Positions 28,265 through 36,898 of a stretch of 64,000 bases of DNA are shown here, piece by piece. The notes under the pieces were generated by a model. That model worked only from the letters and a program-made list of their open reading frames with translations. It was not told the DNA's origin and did not search any database. The translations under genes and the position numbers were made by a program. This DNA comes from Streptomyces cavernicola (GTDB taxonomy: Bacteria > Actinomycetota > Actinomycetes > Streptomycetales > Streptomycetaceae). Within the stretch, counting starts at the first letter, position 1. Each line of letters opens with the position of its first letter. The DNA is taken from contig NZ_JASCIQ010000006.1 in NCBI RefSeq assembly GCF_029968035.1, positions 186,001 through 250,000 on the forward strand, written 5' to 3'.

Positions 28265-28795
28265 GTGTCTGACCTGCAGTTCGTGTGGGTGTGCGGGGCA
28301 GCCGGAGGGGTGCTGCTCGGCCTTGCGGCGCGGGGGGTCGCAAGGCGGCGCAGGTCGGTGCGGAAGGCCTCCGCGCCCGAGCCTCGGGGAGGGCTCGAAG
28401 CGGCGGCGGACCACGCGGAGCTGCGCCGCCTCGCCCGCCGACTCGACCGCGACCGCGACGAGTTGAGGGCCCGCGGCCACAAGGCGGAGGCCGCATACCG
28501 GGCACGGGCCGCCGCCGAACAGTGGCAGCGACTCGTCGCGGCACAGCCCGGCCGCTTCCAGGGCGAGCGGCACGCCGCCCTGGTCCGCCTCAGCGAACTC
28601 CTCGTCGAGACCGGCCAATTCGAGGAAGCCGCTCGCGTACGACAGGAGGCGGCCGAGGTCGCCTGGCGCGGCAGCCGCGGCCCGACCCTCCCCGGAACCC
28701 CGCCCGGCCGCCCGCCGAGAGGCGCACGCGGCCCGGCGGACCGGAAGCGACAGCCACCGCCAGGCCCCAACCAGCCACCGCCGCCCGGCACTTGA
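28265..28795 (+). CDS. Membrane-anchored helical protein of unknown function
   Basis: 176 residues. There is one N-terminal hydrophobic segment (VWVCGAAGGVLLGLAA), then an Arg-rich helical stretch. A pair of TPR-like helices follows (ALVRLSELLVETGQFEEAARVR), then a Pro/Gly/Arg-rich tail of about 35 residues. GTG 28265 has GGAGG six bases upstream; GTG 28250 is the alternative. Divergent from the permease gene. It may be a scaffold; no enzyme motif is visible. Confidence 0.65.
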   Translation: MSDLQFVWVCGAAGGVLLGLAARGVARRRRSVRKASAPEPRGGLEAAADHAELRRLARRLDRDRDELRARGHKAEAAYRARAAAEQWQRLVAAQPGRFQGERHAALVRLSELLVETGQFEEAARVRQEAAEVAWRGSRGPTLPGTPPGRPPRGARGPADRKRQPPPGPNQPPPPGT

Positions 28796-28912
28796 GCACC
28801 GCCCGGACCGCCCGCTCCGTCGCAGCTCTGCCGGCCCGCCCTGCCCGCCCACTCCGATCGCCGACTCCGCCCGCCCACTACTCCGATCGCCCCACCCCGA
28901 CGGGAGCCGCCC

Positions 28913-29509
28913 ATGCCCGCCAAGCAGCAGCGCGGTGCGGCCACCGTCGACCGCGTGCTCGCCGCCGCGCTCCAGGTGTTCGCCGAACCCGGCCGGCACG
29001 GTTTCACCGTCAGCGCCGTCGCCGAGGCCGCGGACGTCAGCCTCGGCAGCATCTACCACCACTTCGGCAGCTTCGACGGCCTCGCCGCCCACCTCTACGA
29101 CCGCTGCCTCGACCACCTATGCGACGCCCTGATCGCCGAGCTGAGCCAGGCCCGTACGGCCCGCGCGGGCATCCACGCGCTCGTCTCGGCGTACCTCCGC
29201 TTCACCGCGGACCACCGCGACGAGGCCCTGTTCCTGCACGGCTCCGCACACTCCGGCCGCCTCGCCGCACAGGCCGCGGAGATCCGGGCGTTCAAGGCGG
29301 AGCGGTTAACGGCCGTCGCCGACCGGCTCCGCCCGCACCTCGACGCCGGAACGGTCGAGCGACTTCCCGCGCCCGTACTCGACGTGCTCGTCCTCGGCCC
29401 GGTCGAGGAGGCCGCGCGCCGCTGGCTCTCCGGCGCCTACGACCTCGACCTCGACGCGGCGGCGCAGCTCCTGCCGGACCGCATCTGGCGCTCACTGCGC
29501 CCGGACTGA
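28913..29509 (+). CDS. TetR-family transcriptional regulator
   Basis: 198 residues. The HTH lies at about residues 12-58 (VFAEPGRHGFTVSAVAEAAD, then VSLGSIYHHFGSFDGL). The C-terminal ligand domain contains LRFTADHRDEALFLHG, as in AcrR-type regulators. The target is unknown: both flanking genes run in the same direction, and no clear dyad was recognised upstream, only a short repeat of CCCGCCCACT(AC)TCCGATCG type at 28848-28893. Confidence 0.88.
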   Translation: MPAKQQRGAATVDRVLAAALQVFAEPGRHGFTVSAVAEAADVSLGSIYHHFGSFDGLAAHLYDRCLDHLCDALIAELSQARTARAGIHALVSAYLRFTADHRDEALFLHGSAHSGRLAAQAAEIRAFKAERLTAVADRLRPHLDAGTVERLPAPVLDVLVLGPVEEAARRWLSGAYDLDLDAAAQLLPDRIWRSLRPD

Positions 29510-29594
29510 CACGGTCGGGGAGCCGGGGCGCGACACGCTCCAGTCGGGTGACGGTCGCGGAACAACGGGTTGCGAAGAGCTACACGTATGACTT

Positions 29595-30029
29595 ATGACT
29601 GCACGCATCTCTCGCACCCGGGCGGCCCTCGCGGCCGCGCTCTGTGCGATCGCCCTCGGGGCGCAGCCCGTCGCCGCCGCCGAGTCGGAGTCAGCGCCCA
29701 AGCCGGCGCGACCCGGAGCCAAGCTGACGCTGATGAAGCACGACGGGACCTACAGCAGCACCCCATCGGAAGCCTCCTTCGCGCTTCTGACCTGCAACCC
29801 TCCCGGCGGCACCCACCCGTCGTCGCAGGCCGCCTGCAAGAGCCTCCGCAGCTCCGGCGGAAACATCCAGAAGCTCGCCGAGAACCCCGAGGCGATCTGC
29901 AACAAGCTGTACCGGCCGGTGACGGTGCACGCCTACGGCCAGTGGAACGGCCGCCACGTGAACCAGTGGAGGACCTTCTCCAACAGCTGCGAGGCAGAGG
30001 CGGCCACCGCCACGGTCTTCACCTTCTGA
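29595..30029 (+). CDS. sti: Subtilisin-inhibitor-like secreted protease inhibitor (SSI family)
   Basis: 144 residues. A signal peptide (probable cleavage near residue 29, VAAAE) is followed by the SSI domain with four cysteines (67, 81, 102, 132) forming the two usual disulfides. The reactive loop CNKLYRPVTV corresponds to CPMVYDPV of SSI, placing Lys104 at P1 and Leu105 at P1', so trypsin-like or SAM-P45-type proteases are probable targets. The closing FSNSCEAEAATATVFTF matches the family end. It is monocistronic with a strong terminator, as is usual for these abundant exoproteins. Confidence 0.92.
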   Translation: MTARISRTRAALAAALCAIALGAQPVAAAESESAPKPARPGAKLTLMKHDGTYSSTPSEASFALLTCNPPGGTHPSSQAACKSLRSSGGNIQKLAENPEAICNKLYRPVTVHAYGQWNGRHVNQWRTFSNSCEAEAATATVFTF

Positions 30030-30063
30030 CCGCCCCGAGAGACATCGCCACGCATCGCCACAC

Positions 30064-30095
30064 GAGCCGTGCCGCACACGAAAGCGGCACGGCTC
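30064..30095 (+). terminator. Terminator of the SSI inhibitor gene
   Basis: Perfect 12-bp arms GAGCCGTGCCGC (30064-30075) and GCGGCACGGCTC (30084-30095) with an ACACGAAA loop, 35 bp past the stop. Confidence 0.85.
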
Positions 30096-30183
30096 TCGCG
30101 TTGCCCGCCACCACCGCACCGGACCCGCCTCGTTCACAGAGGGAAAGGACCGACAAAGCACGTATGCGAGGAAGCAGCCGCCC

Positions 30184-31353
30184 GTGACCCTCTCCACGAC
30201 GCTCCGGCCCCTGCGCCGACGCCGCACCACCCGGACCGCGCCGCTCCCGCAGTCCGGACGCGACCCCTTCTTCGACAACGCCAAGTTCCTGCTCGTGGTC
30301 CTCGTCGTCATCGGCCACAACTGGGCCGTACTCGTACGGGACATGGACACCGTCAAGGCCGCGTACACCGTCGTCTACCTCTTCCACATGCCGGCGTTCG
30401 TGCTGCTCTGCGGCCTCTTCTCGCGCGGCTTCGCCGGCACGGCACCGCAGATCCGGGCCCTGCTCACCCGCGTCCTGGCGCCCTACCTGCTGTTCACCGT
30501 CGCCTACAAGGCGCTGCCGACCCTGCTCCACGACGCCCCGTTCTCGCTCATGCCCACCGAGCCGACCTACCTCCTCTGGTTCCTGGTCGCGCTCTTCCTC
30601 TGGCGCATCACCGCACCCCTGTGGCGGGCCGTCCGCTTCCCCGTGGCCCTCGCCGTCCTCGTCTCGCTCGCCGCGGGACTCACCGGCGTCGGCTACCAAC
30701 TCGCCCTGCCCCGCGTCCTGATGTTCCTTCCCTGGTTCGTCCTCGGACTGCGGCTGCGCCCCGAGCACTTCCACCGCCTGCGCACCCGCGCCGTACGTTG
30801 CACGGCCCCGCTCGTCCTCGCCGCGGCACTCGGCCTCGCGTACCTCAACGCACCGCACATCAACGCCAACTGGCTCTACATGCGGGCCAACCACGTCGAG
30901 CTGCAGACCGGCCCGTGGGAGTACCTCGCGATGCGGCTCGGCCTGTTCGTGGTCTCCGCCGCGCTGATCGCGGCGTTCTTCGCGCTCGTCCCCGCCCGGC
31001 GCACCGCGTTCACGGCGCTCGGCGCGCTCACCATGTTCCCGTTCCTGGTGCACGGCCTGCTCGTCCAGACCGGGCAGGCGTACGGGATGTACGACCTGGT
31101 GGGCCTGCTCGGCGCGGGCGCGCTGCCGCTGCTCGCGGTGTTCGGCGTCGCCGTGACCGTGGCGCTGTCCAGCGCACCGGTCCGCCGCGTCCTGCGCCCG
31201 GTCGTCGAACCACGCTTCCCGCGCTGGCTGACGCCGACGGACGCCGACTCCTGTGGGCCGTTGGGATCTCCGATGGGTCGTCAGACGCCAGCGGAGAAGC
31301 GGCTGGTGACGACTGATCAGGCCTCGGCGCGGGACGCGAGCAGCCAGTCGTAG
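30184..31353 (+). CDS. Membrane acyltransferase, family 3 (Acyl_transf_3)
   Basis: 389 residues with about ten membrane segments. The family start FFDNAKFLLVVLVVIGHNW contains the conserved His, and LFHMPAFVLLCGLFSRG follows. It transfers acyl groups to surface or secondary-metabolite sugars in known relatives; the acceptor here is unknown. GTG 30184 follows GGAAG loosely. The last 37 bp overlap the convergent HAD gene, and the 40-residue tail (after WLTPTDAD) looks unstructured. Confidence 0.87.
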   Translation: MTLSTTLRPLRRRRTTRTAPLPQSGRDPFFDNAKFLLVVLVVIGHNWAVLVRDMDTVKAAYTVVYLFHMPAFVLLCGLFSRGFAGTAPQIRALLTRVLAPYLLFTVAYKALPTLLHDAPFSLMPTEPTYLLWFLVALFLWRITAPLWRAVRFPVALAVLVSLAAGLTGVGYQLALPRVLMFLPWFVLGLRLRPEHFHRLRTRAVRCTAPLVLAAALGLAYLNAPHINANWLYMRANHVELQTGPWEYLAMRLGLFVVSAALIAAFFALVPARRTAFTALGALTMFPFLVHGLLVQTGQAYGMYDLVGLLGAGALPLLAVFGVAVTVALSSAPVRRVLRPVVEPRFPRWLTPTDADSCGPLGSPMGRQTPAEKRLVTTDQASARDASSQS

Positions 31354-32030
31354 GCCGCCTTCGCCGTGAACTCCCGCTGGCCGCCCGGGAACACGAGGCC
31401 CGCCGTGGCGAAGGCCGGGTCGCCCGCGGTCGCCGCCACGTACGGGATCGCGATGCAGTCCATGCCCGCCTTGTGCGCGGCGACCGCGCCCGGCGCCGCG
31501 TCCTCCAGGACCACGCAGTCCGCGGGCGCGACGCCGAGGCGACGGGCCGCCTCCAGGAACACATCGGGCTCCGGCTTCCCCTGCGGCACCTCCTCGGCCG
31601 AGACCAGCGTGGTCAACAGCGCGTCGAGACCCGTGCCCCGCAGGATCGCCGCGATTGCCGCGCGCGACGAACCCGAGGCCACGGCCATCGGCACGCCCTG
31701 CGCGTGCAGCAGCTCCACGAAGGCCCGCATTTCCGGGTACGCGTGCGTCTCGGCCGCCGCGAGCTCCAGGTACAGCCTGTTCTTCTCGGCGAGCAGCCGG
31801 TCGAGGGGCGTGCTCAGGCCGTACTTCTCCCGCCAGATCGCCAGCGTCTCGGCCGTGCTGATGCCGACGTACTTCTCGTGCTCCGGCCAGTCGAAGTCCG
31901 TGACGCCCTCGGCGGCGAGCAGCTGCCGGCCGGCCTCGAAGTAGTTGGGCTCGCTGTCCACCAGCGTGCCGTCGAGATCGAAGACGACGGCGGTGCCCGC
32001 GAGGACCGTGCTGCTGCTCGAAGTGCTCAT
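31317..32030 (-). CDS. HAD-superfamily hydrolase (beta-phosphoglucomutase/phosphatase-like)
   Basis: 237 residues. HAD motif I is FDLDGTLVDSE, motif II lies in AVASGSSRAAI, motif III lysine in GKPEPDVFL, and motif IV in VVLEDAAPGAVAAHKAGM. The helical cap of subfamily I follows motif I. It probably dephosphorylates or isomerises a small sugar phosphate; the substrate is not identifiable. Forty-six bases from the AsnC gene on the same strand, so possibly co-transcribed. Confidence 0.9.
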   Translation of the reverse strand: MSTSSSSTVLAGTAVVFDLDGTLVDSEPNYFEAGRQLLAAEGVTDFDWPEHEKYVGISTAETLAIWREKYGLSTPLDRLLAEKNRLYLELAAAETHAYPEMRAFVELLHAQGVPMAVASGSSRAAIAAILRGTGLDALLTTLVSAEEVPQGKPEPDVFLEAARRLGVAPADCVVLEDAAPGAVAAHKAGMDCIAIPYVAATAGDPAFATAGLVFPGGQREFTAKAAYDWLLASRAEA

Positions 32031-32076
32031 GCCGCCAAGGATGCCAAGGCAGGGCCCGAACCGGCCTGCCGGGGCG

Positions 32077-32571
32077 TCACCGCTTCTCCTTCTCCCGCCG
32101 GTCGGCGGCCGCGCCGACCGACTCGACGAGCGGAAGCAGCCGGTGCGGCACCCGCTCGCGCAGCGCGACCTCGGTCCGCGTGCGGACCACGCCGGGCAGT
32201 TGGATCAGCTGCTGGATGATGTCCTCGAGGTGGGCGTTGTCGCGCGCGGCGACCCGGGTCAGGAGGTCTCCGCCGCCGGTGATCGAGAACGCCTCGATGA
32301 TCTCCGGCACCGAGGCGAGCGCGTCCCCCACCTCGTCCAGGTGCCCCTGCGTGACCTCGACGTGCACGAACGCGAGGACCGGGTGCCCGAGCGCCGCCGG
32401 CGAGAGCGTCGGCCCCGCCCCGGTGATCACCCCCTCCCGCTCCAGGCGGTCGAGCCGCGCCTGCAGGGTGCCGCGCGCGATGCCGAGGATCCGGGCGTAC
32501 TCCCGGACGCTCGTGCGCGGCTGCTCCAGCAGCAGCCGGAGAATGCGGGTGTCGAGTGCGTCCACAGCCAT
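32077..32571 (-). CDS. Lrp/AsnC-family transcriptional regulator
   Basis: 164 residues. The N-terminal HTH is ILRLLLEQPRTSVREYARIL, then GIARGTLQARLDRLEREGVI. The C-terminal RAM ligand domain has HVEVTQGHLDEVGDALAS and FSITGGGDLLTRVAARD. Amino acids are the usual effectors. It is divergent from the M23 peptidase gene and upstream of the HAD gene. ATG 32571 gives the standard family length. Confidence 0.92.
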   Translation of the reverse strand: MAVDALDTRILRLLLEQPRTSVREYARILGIARGTLQARLDRLEREGVITGAGPTLSPAALGHPVLAFVHVEVTQGHLDEVGDALASVPEIIEAFSITGGGDLLTRVAARDNAHLEDIIQQLIQLPGVVRTRTEVALRERVPHRLLPLVESVGAAADRREKEKR

Positions 32572-32811
32572 GTCGCCCGGCCTCCTGCCCCCGCCGGGCC
32601 GGTGTGCTCCGTCCGCGGCGTTCCTTGCGCTCGTACGCAATTCGATCCGTACGTACGAGATGTCCTGCCGCGAATGTACCAATGGCGTGGCTGGGCAACG
32701 CGGCCGTGGGCCAACGGCCGACCGGCCCCGACCGGCTCTGAGGCTGTGTGCGAAAGCCTGGGGTCCTCCGGACGGCCGCGGTCGGCGTGCACGGAGGCCG
32801 GGAGACCCCGT

Positions 32812-33807
32812 GTGCTCTTCCGTATGTCCCCTCAGGTGAGCGACCACAGCAGCGCCGCACAGCAGCCGACCCCGGCGACCCCCGCGACCGCAGTCACCCC
32901 GGCGACCCCGGGAGACGGGCCCGCGCCTCCGACCGCGACCCGCAGGCGGGCGCTCGGCCTCGCGGCCGGCCTCCTCGGCGCGGGCACCCTCGGCTTCCGC
33001 CTCCCGGTGCCCGAGAGCGCCCTGCGTGAGCCGGTCGACGTGAGCGCCCTGACCGGAGGGTGCGGCGCTTTCTACGACCCGGAGTACGAGGACCTGCTCG
33101 CGGCCGTCGACGAGTCCCGGTTCCTGCCGGCCGACTGGGAGCTGCGCGACCCCGGCCTCGCGGGCGCCTGCGCCGACCCGGCCGACCCCGCCATACAGGA
33201 CCGGCAGGCCGGCTGGGGGCCTGCGACCGACAGGGACTGGGCGCACGAGGCCGCACCCGACGGGCCCTGGTCCTGGACGGGCGGCGACGCCGGCCGCTGG
33301 CCGGACGAACGGTCCCTGTGCCCCGCAGAGTCCGCCGGGTCCGCCGGTTCCTTCGAGTCCGCCGCGGGCCCCGAGGCCGCGGGCGCCCCCGCGGCGGGAC
33401 GGCCCTGGGCCCGCCCGCTGACCCGGAGCTACCGCATCACCACCGGCTACCGCGTCCGCGGCGACTGGATCGCCGGCTACCACACCGGCGTCGACCTGGC
33501 CGTCCCGCAGGGCACACCGGTCTGGTCGGTCGCGGCGGGCGTCGTGGTCCTGGCCCGCTGGTCCGGTGCGTACGGCAGGGCCGTCACGATCCGGATGCGG
33601 GACGGGCGGTACGTCCTCTACGCCCACCTGTCCCGGATCAACGTGCGGGAGGGCGCGCGCGTCCACGCCGGGCAGCGGGTCGCCTACAGCGGCAACACCG
33701 GCCGCTCCACCGGCCCCCACCTGCACCTGGAGATCCGTGCCCGACGCGGCTACGGCTCCGACATCAACCCGATCACGTACCTGGCGAAGCGCGGCATCAA
33801 GATCTAG
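32812..33807 (+). CDS. Secreted M23 (LytM/lysostaphin-type) metallopeptidase
   Basis: About 331 residues. A long n-region and a twin-arginine-like segment (TRRRALGLAAGLLGAGTLGF, about residues 43-62) precede an acidic linker and a C-terminal M23 domain. That domain carries the zinc ligands in GYHTGVDLAVP and PHLHLEIRA, plus YAHLSRINVREGARVHAGQ. It should cut peptide cross-links in peptidoglycan outside the cell. GTG 32812 has GGGAG seven bases upstream and is preferred; ATG 32824 is the alternative. Confidence 0.88.
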   Translation: MLFRMSPQVSDHSSAAQQPTPATPATAVTPATPGDGPAPPTATRRRALGLAAGLLGAGTLGFRLPVPESALREPVDVSALTGGCGAFYDPEYEDLLAAVDESRFLPADWELRDPGLAGACADPADPAIQDRQAGWGPATDRDWAHEAAPDGPWSWTGGDAGRWPDERSLCPAESAGSAGSFESAAGPEAAGAPAAGRPWARPLTRSYRITTGYRVRGDWIAGYHTGVDLAVPQGTPVWSVAAGVVVLARWSGAYGRAVTIRMRDGRYVLYAHLSRINVREGARVHAGQRVAYSGNTGRSTGPHLHLEIRARRGYGSDINPITYLAKRGIKI

Positions 33808-34034
33808 CTGCCGTCCGGCTGCCGTCCGGCGGCCGAGTGGTCCGTTGGCCCTTCGGTGGCCGGGCGACGCCGGCAGCCGCTGGGCCATTGGCCCAGGCGT
33901 TTCGACGGCTGTTGAACCAGCAGCGGTCCAAGTGCTGAGATGTACGAGTCGATGGCGCTGCGGATCCTCCGGGATCTCCGCGGCGCCTTTCTCATGTCAC
34001 GGCCGCCTGCGGGGGCCGGAAGGGGCGGGGCAAC

Positions 34035-35546
34035 TTGCTGAAGAAGGCGTTCGTGACGCCGGACCCGGGTCGGGTGCGGCTTCGGTTCGCGACCCGCGGC
34101 GTGCTCGGGATCGGGCTCGCCGTCGCGCTGTGCGGAGCCGTGGGGCACTCGCTCGTGGCCGCGATCACCGGCGGCCTCGCCGCGCTGCTCGCCCTGTTCA
34201 CGGTGACCGACGCGACCGTGCGCGGACAGGCGGTGACGACGGCCCTGCTGCCGCTCGTCGGCCTCCCGGTGCTCGCGCTCGCGGCCGTCCTGCAGGATGC
34301 GCCGCTCGCCCGGGACCTCGCCTTCCTCGCGGTCGTCGGCGCCGGCGTGTACGCACGGCGCTGGGGACCGCGCGGGCACTCGCTCGGCGTCTTCGCGTTC
34401 ATGAACTTCTTCGCCGCCCAGTTCCTGCACACCGTGCCCGGCCAGCTCCCCGAGCTGTACGCCGCCGTGCTGCTCTCCCTCGCCGCGGCGGCGACGGTCC
34501 GGTTCGGGGTGTGGTGCTACGAGCGCCGCTCGCCCGCCCCGGCCGCCGTGGCCGCGCCCACCGGTGGCAGCGGGCTCCGGCGGATCACCACCCGGCAGGC
34601 CGTACAGGCCACCGTCGGGGCCGCCTTCGCGCTCGGCATCGGACAGGTCCTCTCCGACGAGCGCTGGTACTGGGCCGTCGGCGCGACCTGGTGGGTGTTC
34701 GTCAACACCAGCTCGCGCGGCGAGACCGTCGTCCGCGGCTTCCGTCGCTTCCTCGGCACCGTCCTCGGCATCGTGCTCGGCTTCCTCGTGGCGGTGCCGC
34801 TGCACGACGAGCCCGTCGCGGCCGCCGTCATCGTCGCGCTGAGCGTCTTCGGGATCTTCTACACGGCGGCCGTCTCGTACACCTGGATGATGCTCGCCGT
34901 GACCGTCATGGCGAGCATGCTGTACGGCCTGCTCGGCGTGCTCGACCCGGCCCTGCTCGCGCTCCGGGTGACCGAGACCGCCGTCGGCTCCCTCGGCGCC
35001 GTTCTCGCCGTACTGCTTCTGCTGCCGGTGACCACGCACTCCGTGACCGAGGCGTGGGTGGAGCGCGCCCTGTGGTCCGTGCACGCCTGCACGGCGGAGG
35101 CCGCCGCCCGGCTCGCCGGGAGCACCGCGGCCGACCCGGCGGCGCGCGTCGCCGAGCTGGAGCAGAACCTCGGTCGCGTACGGCTCTCGCTCGCGCCCCT
35201 CGTGCATCCGCTCAGCCCGATGAAGGCCCGCAAGGGGCGCGCCCGGCGGGTCCTCGCGCTGCTCGACGACTGTGCGCGCGAGGTGCGTGGTCTCGCCGCC
35301 GTCGCCGCGGACCCGGAGGCCTCGCACGACGCCCGGCTCGCCGCCGCGTGCTGGCGGGTGGAGGCGGCCGTCGAGGCGCTGACCGACGCCCCGGCCGTCG
35401 GGCGGCAGCGCCGGGCGGGCGAGACGACGGCGCCCGAGCCGGCCGGTACCGAGCCGGTCCTCGCCCACCTGCGGGCCCTCGAGCACTCCCTGCTCGAACT
35501 CGCCGTGCCGCTGCGCCGGCCCCGGCGGACGCCCGTGGGGGCCTGA
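34035..35546 (+). CDS. FUSC-family membrane protein (aromatic acid exporter-like)
   Basis: 503 residues. Two repeats of hydrophobic helices (roughly 20-165 and 200-345) are separated by a soluble loop and followed by a helical C-terminal region. WYWAVGATWWVFVNTSSRGE, then VRGFRRFLGTVLGIVLGFLV is the diagnostic FUSC motif. Translation begins at TTG 34035 after GGGGCGGGG; no better start is near. It probably exports aromatic or amphipathic acids; the substrate is unknown. Confidence 0.85.
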   Translation: MLKKAFVTPDPGRVRLRFATRGVLGIGLAVALCGAVGHSLVAAITGGLAALLALFTVTDATVRGQAVTTALLPLVGLPVLALAAVLQDAPLARDLAFLAVVGAGVYARRWGPRGHSLGVFAFMNFFAAQFLHTVPGQLPELYAAVLLSLAAAATVRFGVWCYERRSPAPAAVAAPTGGSGLRRITTRQAVQATVGAAFALGIGQVLSDERWYWAVGATWWVFVNTSSRGETVVRGFRRFLGTVLGIVLGFLVAVPLHDEPVAAAVIVALSVFGIFYTAAVSYTWMMLAVTVMASMLYGLLGVLDPALLALRVTETAVGSLGAVLAVLLLLPVTTHSVTEAWVERALWSVHACTAEAAARLAGSTAADPAARVAELEQNLGRVRLSLAPLVHPLSPMKARKGRARRVLALLDDCAREVRGLAAVAADPEASHDARLAAACWRVEAAVEALTDAPAVGRQRRAGETTAPEPAGTEPVLAHLRALEHSLLELAVPLRRPRRTPVGA

Positions 35547-35645
35547 ACTCCCGGTCCTGCCAAGCACTCCCCTCTGGTCTAGACCCGCTGCTAGCGTCGG
35601 TCGCGACAGGCGCTTTTGCCGATCAGCCGATCAAGGGAGTCGCAC

Positions 35646-36740
35646 GTGGGCACCGCTCGGGCGTACATCGGTTCCTTCACCTCCGCCGGAGGGCGCGGCA
35701 TCACCGTCGCCTCCGTCGACCCGGACAGCGGGGCCCTGACCCCGCTGTCCGCCACCGACGCCGTCCCCGACCCCTCGTACCTCGCGCTCGCGCCCGGCGG
35801 GGACGTCCTGTACGCCGTGAGCGAGACCGACGACGGCGCGGCCGCCGCGCTCTCCGTACGCGGCGATTCCGTACAGGGCCATTCCGTACGCGGCGATTCC
35901 GTACGCGGTCATTCCGTACGCGGCGACGTGCCGAGCCTCATCGCCCCGCCAGCCCCCGTCCAGGGCTCGGGCCCCACGCACCTCGCGCTCGCCCGGGGCC
36001 ACCTCTTCACCGCCAACTACGGCTCGGGAAGCGTTTCCTGGCTGCCCCTGGGCCCGGACGCCGCCCCCACGCCCGGTCGCGTACTGCAGCACCGCGGGGC
36101 CGGGCCCGACGCGGAACGGCAGGAGGGCCCGCACGCCCACCAGGTGCTGCCCGCGCCGAGCGGCGGCTGGATCCTGACCGTCGACCTCGGCACCGACACC
36201 GTCGGCGTCCGCACCCTCACCGACGGCGTGCTGCGCGCCCACGACGAGGTGGCGCTGCGCCCCGGCAGCGGACCACGCCACCTGGCCTTCCATCCCGACG
36301 GCCGGACCGTGTACGTACTCGGCGAGCTCGCCCCGACCCTCACCGTCTGCGACTGGGACCCGGCCGCGGGACGGCTCGCACCCCGCGCCGAGATCCCCGT
36401 GCTCGACGGCGAACCGGACGGCGACGCGTACCCCTCGGAGGTCGTCGTCGCGCCCGACGGGCGCTTCGTGTGGACCGCCACGCGCGGCCAGGACGTGATC
36501 TCCGTCCTGGCCGCCGACCCGGACGCGGCGGACGGCTCGGGGCTGCGCCTCGCCGCCACCGTCGACTGCGGCGGGCACTGGCCTCGCGACCTGGCCCTGC
36601 ACCCCTCGGGCCGCTTCCTGTACGCCGCCAACGAGCGCTCCGGCGACGTCACTTGGTTCACCGTCGACCCGGACTCGGGCGTCCCGAGCCGCGGCGGATC
36701 GGTCCCGGCCCCGGCGGCGTCCTGCGTCATCTTCGGCTGA
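35646..36740 (+). CDS. Lactonase-family beta-propeller (6-phosphogluconolactonase YbhE type)
   Basis: 364 residues, seven-bladed propeller of the lactonase family (PF10282 type). Repeated blade ends such as DPSYLALAPGGDVLYAVSE, GPRHLAFHPDGRTVYVLGE and PRDLALHPSGRFLYAANE are visible. No signal peptide, so a cytoplasmic lactonase is likely; 6-phosphogluconolactone would fit but is not proved. GTG 35646 is the start before the first blade. A 15-nt tandem repeat inserts (SVRGD/H)5 between blades at about residues 70-94. Confidence 0.82.
   Translation: MGTARAYIGSFTSAGGRGITVASVDPDSGALTPLSATDAVPDPSYLALAPGGDVLYAVSETDDGAAAALSVRGDSVQGHSVRGDSVRGHSVRGDVPSLIAPPAPVQGSGPTHLALARGHLFTANYGSGSVSWLPLGPDAAPTPGRVLQHRGAGPDAERQEGPHAHQVLPAPSGGWILTVDLGTDTVGVRTLTDGVLRAHDEVALRPGSGPRHLAFHPDGRTVYVLGELAPTLTVCDWDPAAGRLAPRAEIPVLDGEPDGDAYPSEVVVAPDGRFVWTATRGQDVISVLAADPDAADGSGLRLAATVDCGGHWPRDLALHPSGRFLYAANERSGDVTWFTVDPDSGVPSRGGSVPAPAASCVIFG
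35853..35927 (+). repeat. In-frame 15-nt minisatellite, five units
   Basis: Five head-to-tail units of TCCGTACGCGGCGAT type (35853, 35868, 35883, 35898, 35913), four of them nearly identical and the second diverged. The length is a multiple of three and encodes a Ser-Val-Arg/Gln-Gly-Asp/His loop inside the lactonase propeller, so unit gain or loss would not break the frame. Confidence 0.9.
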
Positions 36741-36817
36741 CCTTCGGGTGATCTTCGGGCGATGGCCCGCTGATGGGTGGCTGATCTTCGGCTGAGCCGG
36801 GCGTCGGCGTACGCGAA

Positions 36818-36850
36818 GGGCCCGTCACCCGGAGACCGGGGGACGGGCCC
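36818..36850. terminator. Strong hairpin between convergent genes
   Basis: GGGCCCGTC (36818-36826) pairs with GACGGGCCC (36842-36850), with an inner CCCGG/CCGGG stem and an AGA loop. It lies between the lactonase and the convergent CbiX-like gene and would serve both. Confidence 0.85.
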
Positions 36851-36898
36851 TGGAGGGGACCTGGGGTCGATCAGGCGATAAGGCGCTCTGGTCGCCGC

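Noticed and set aside
35853..35927. Possible CRISPR or regulatory iterons
   Set aside because: Fifteen-base units are in frame inside a conserved coding region; best explained as a coding minisatellite.
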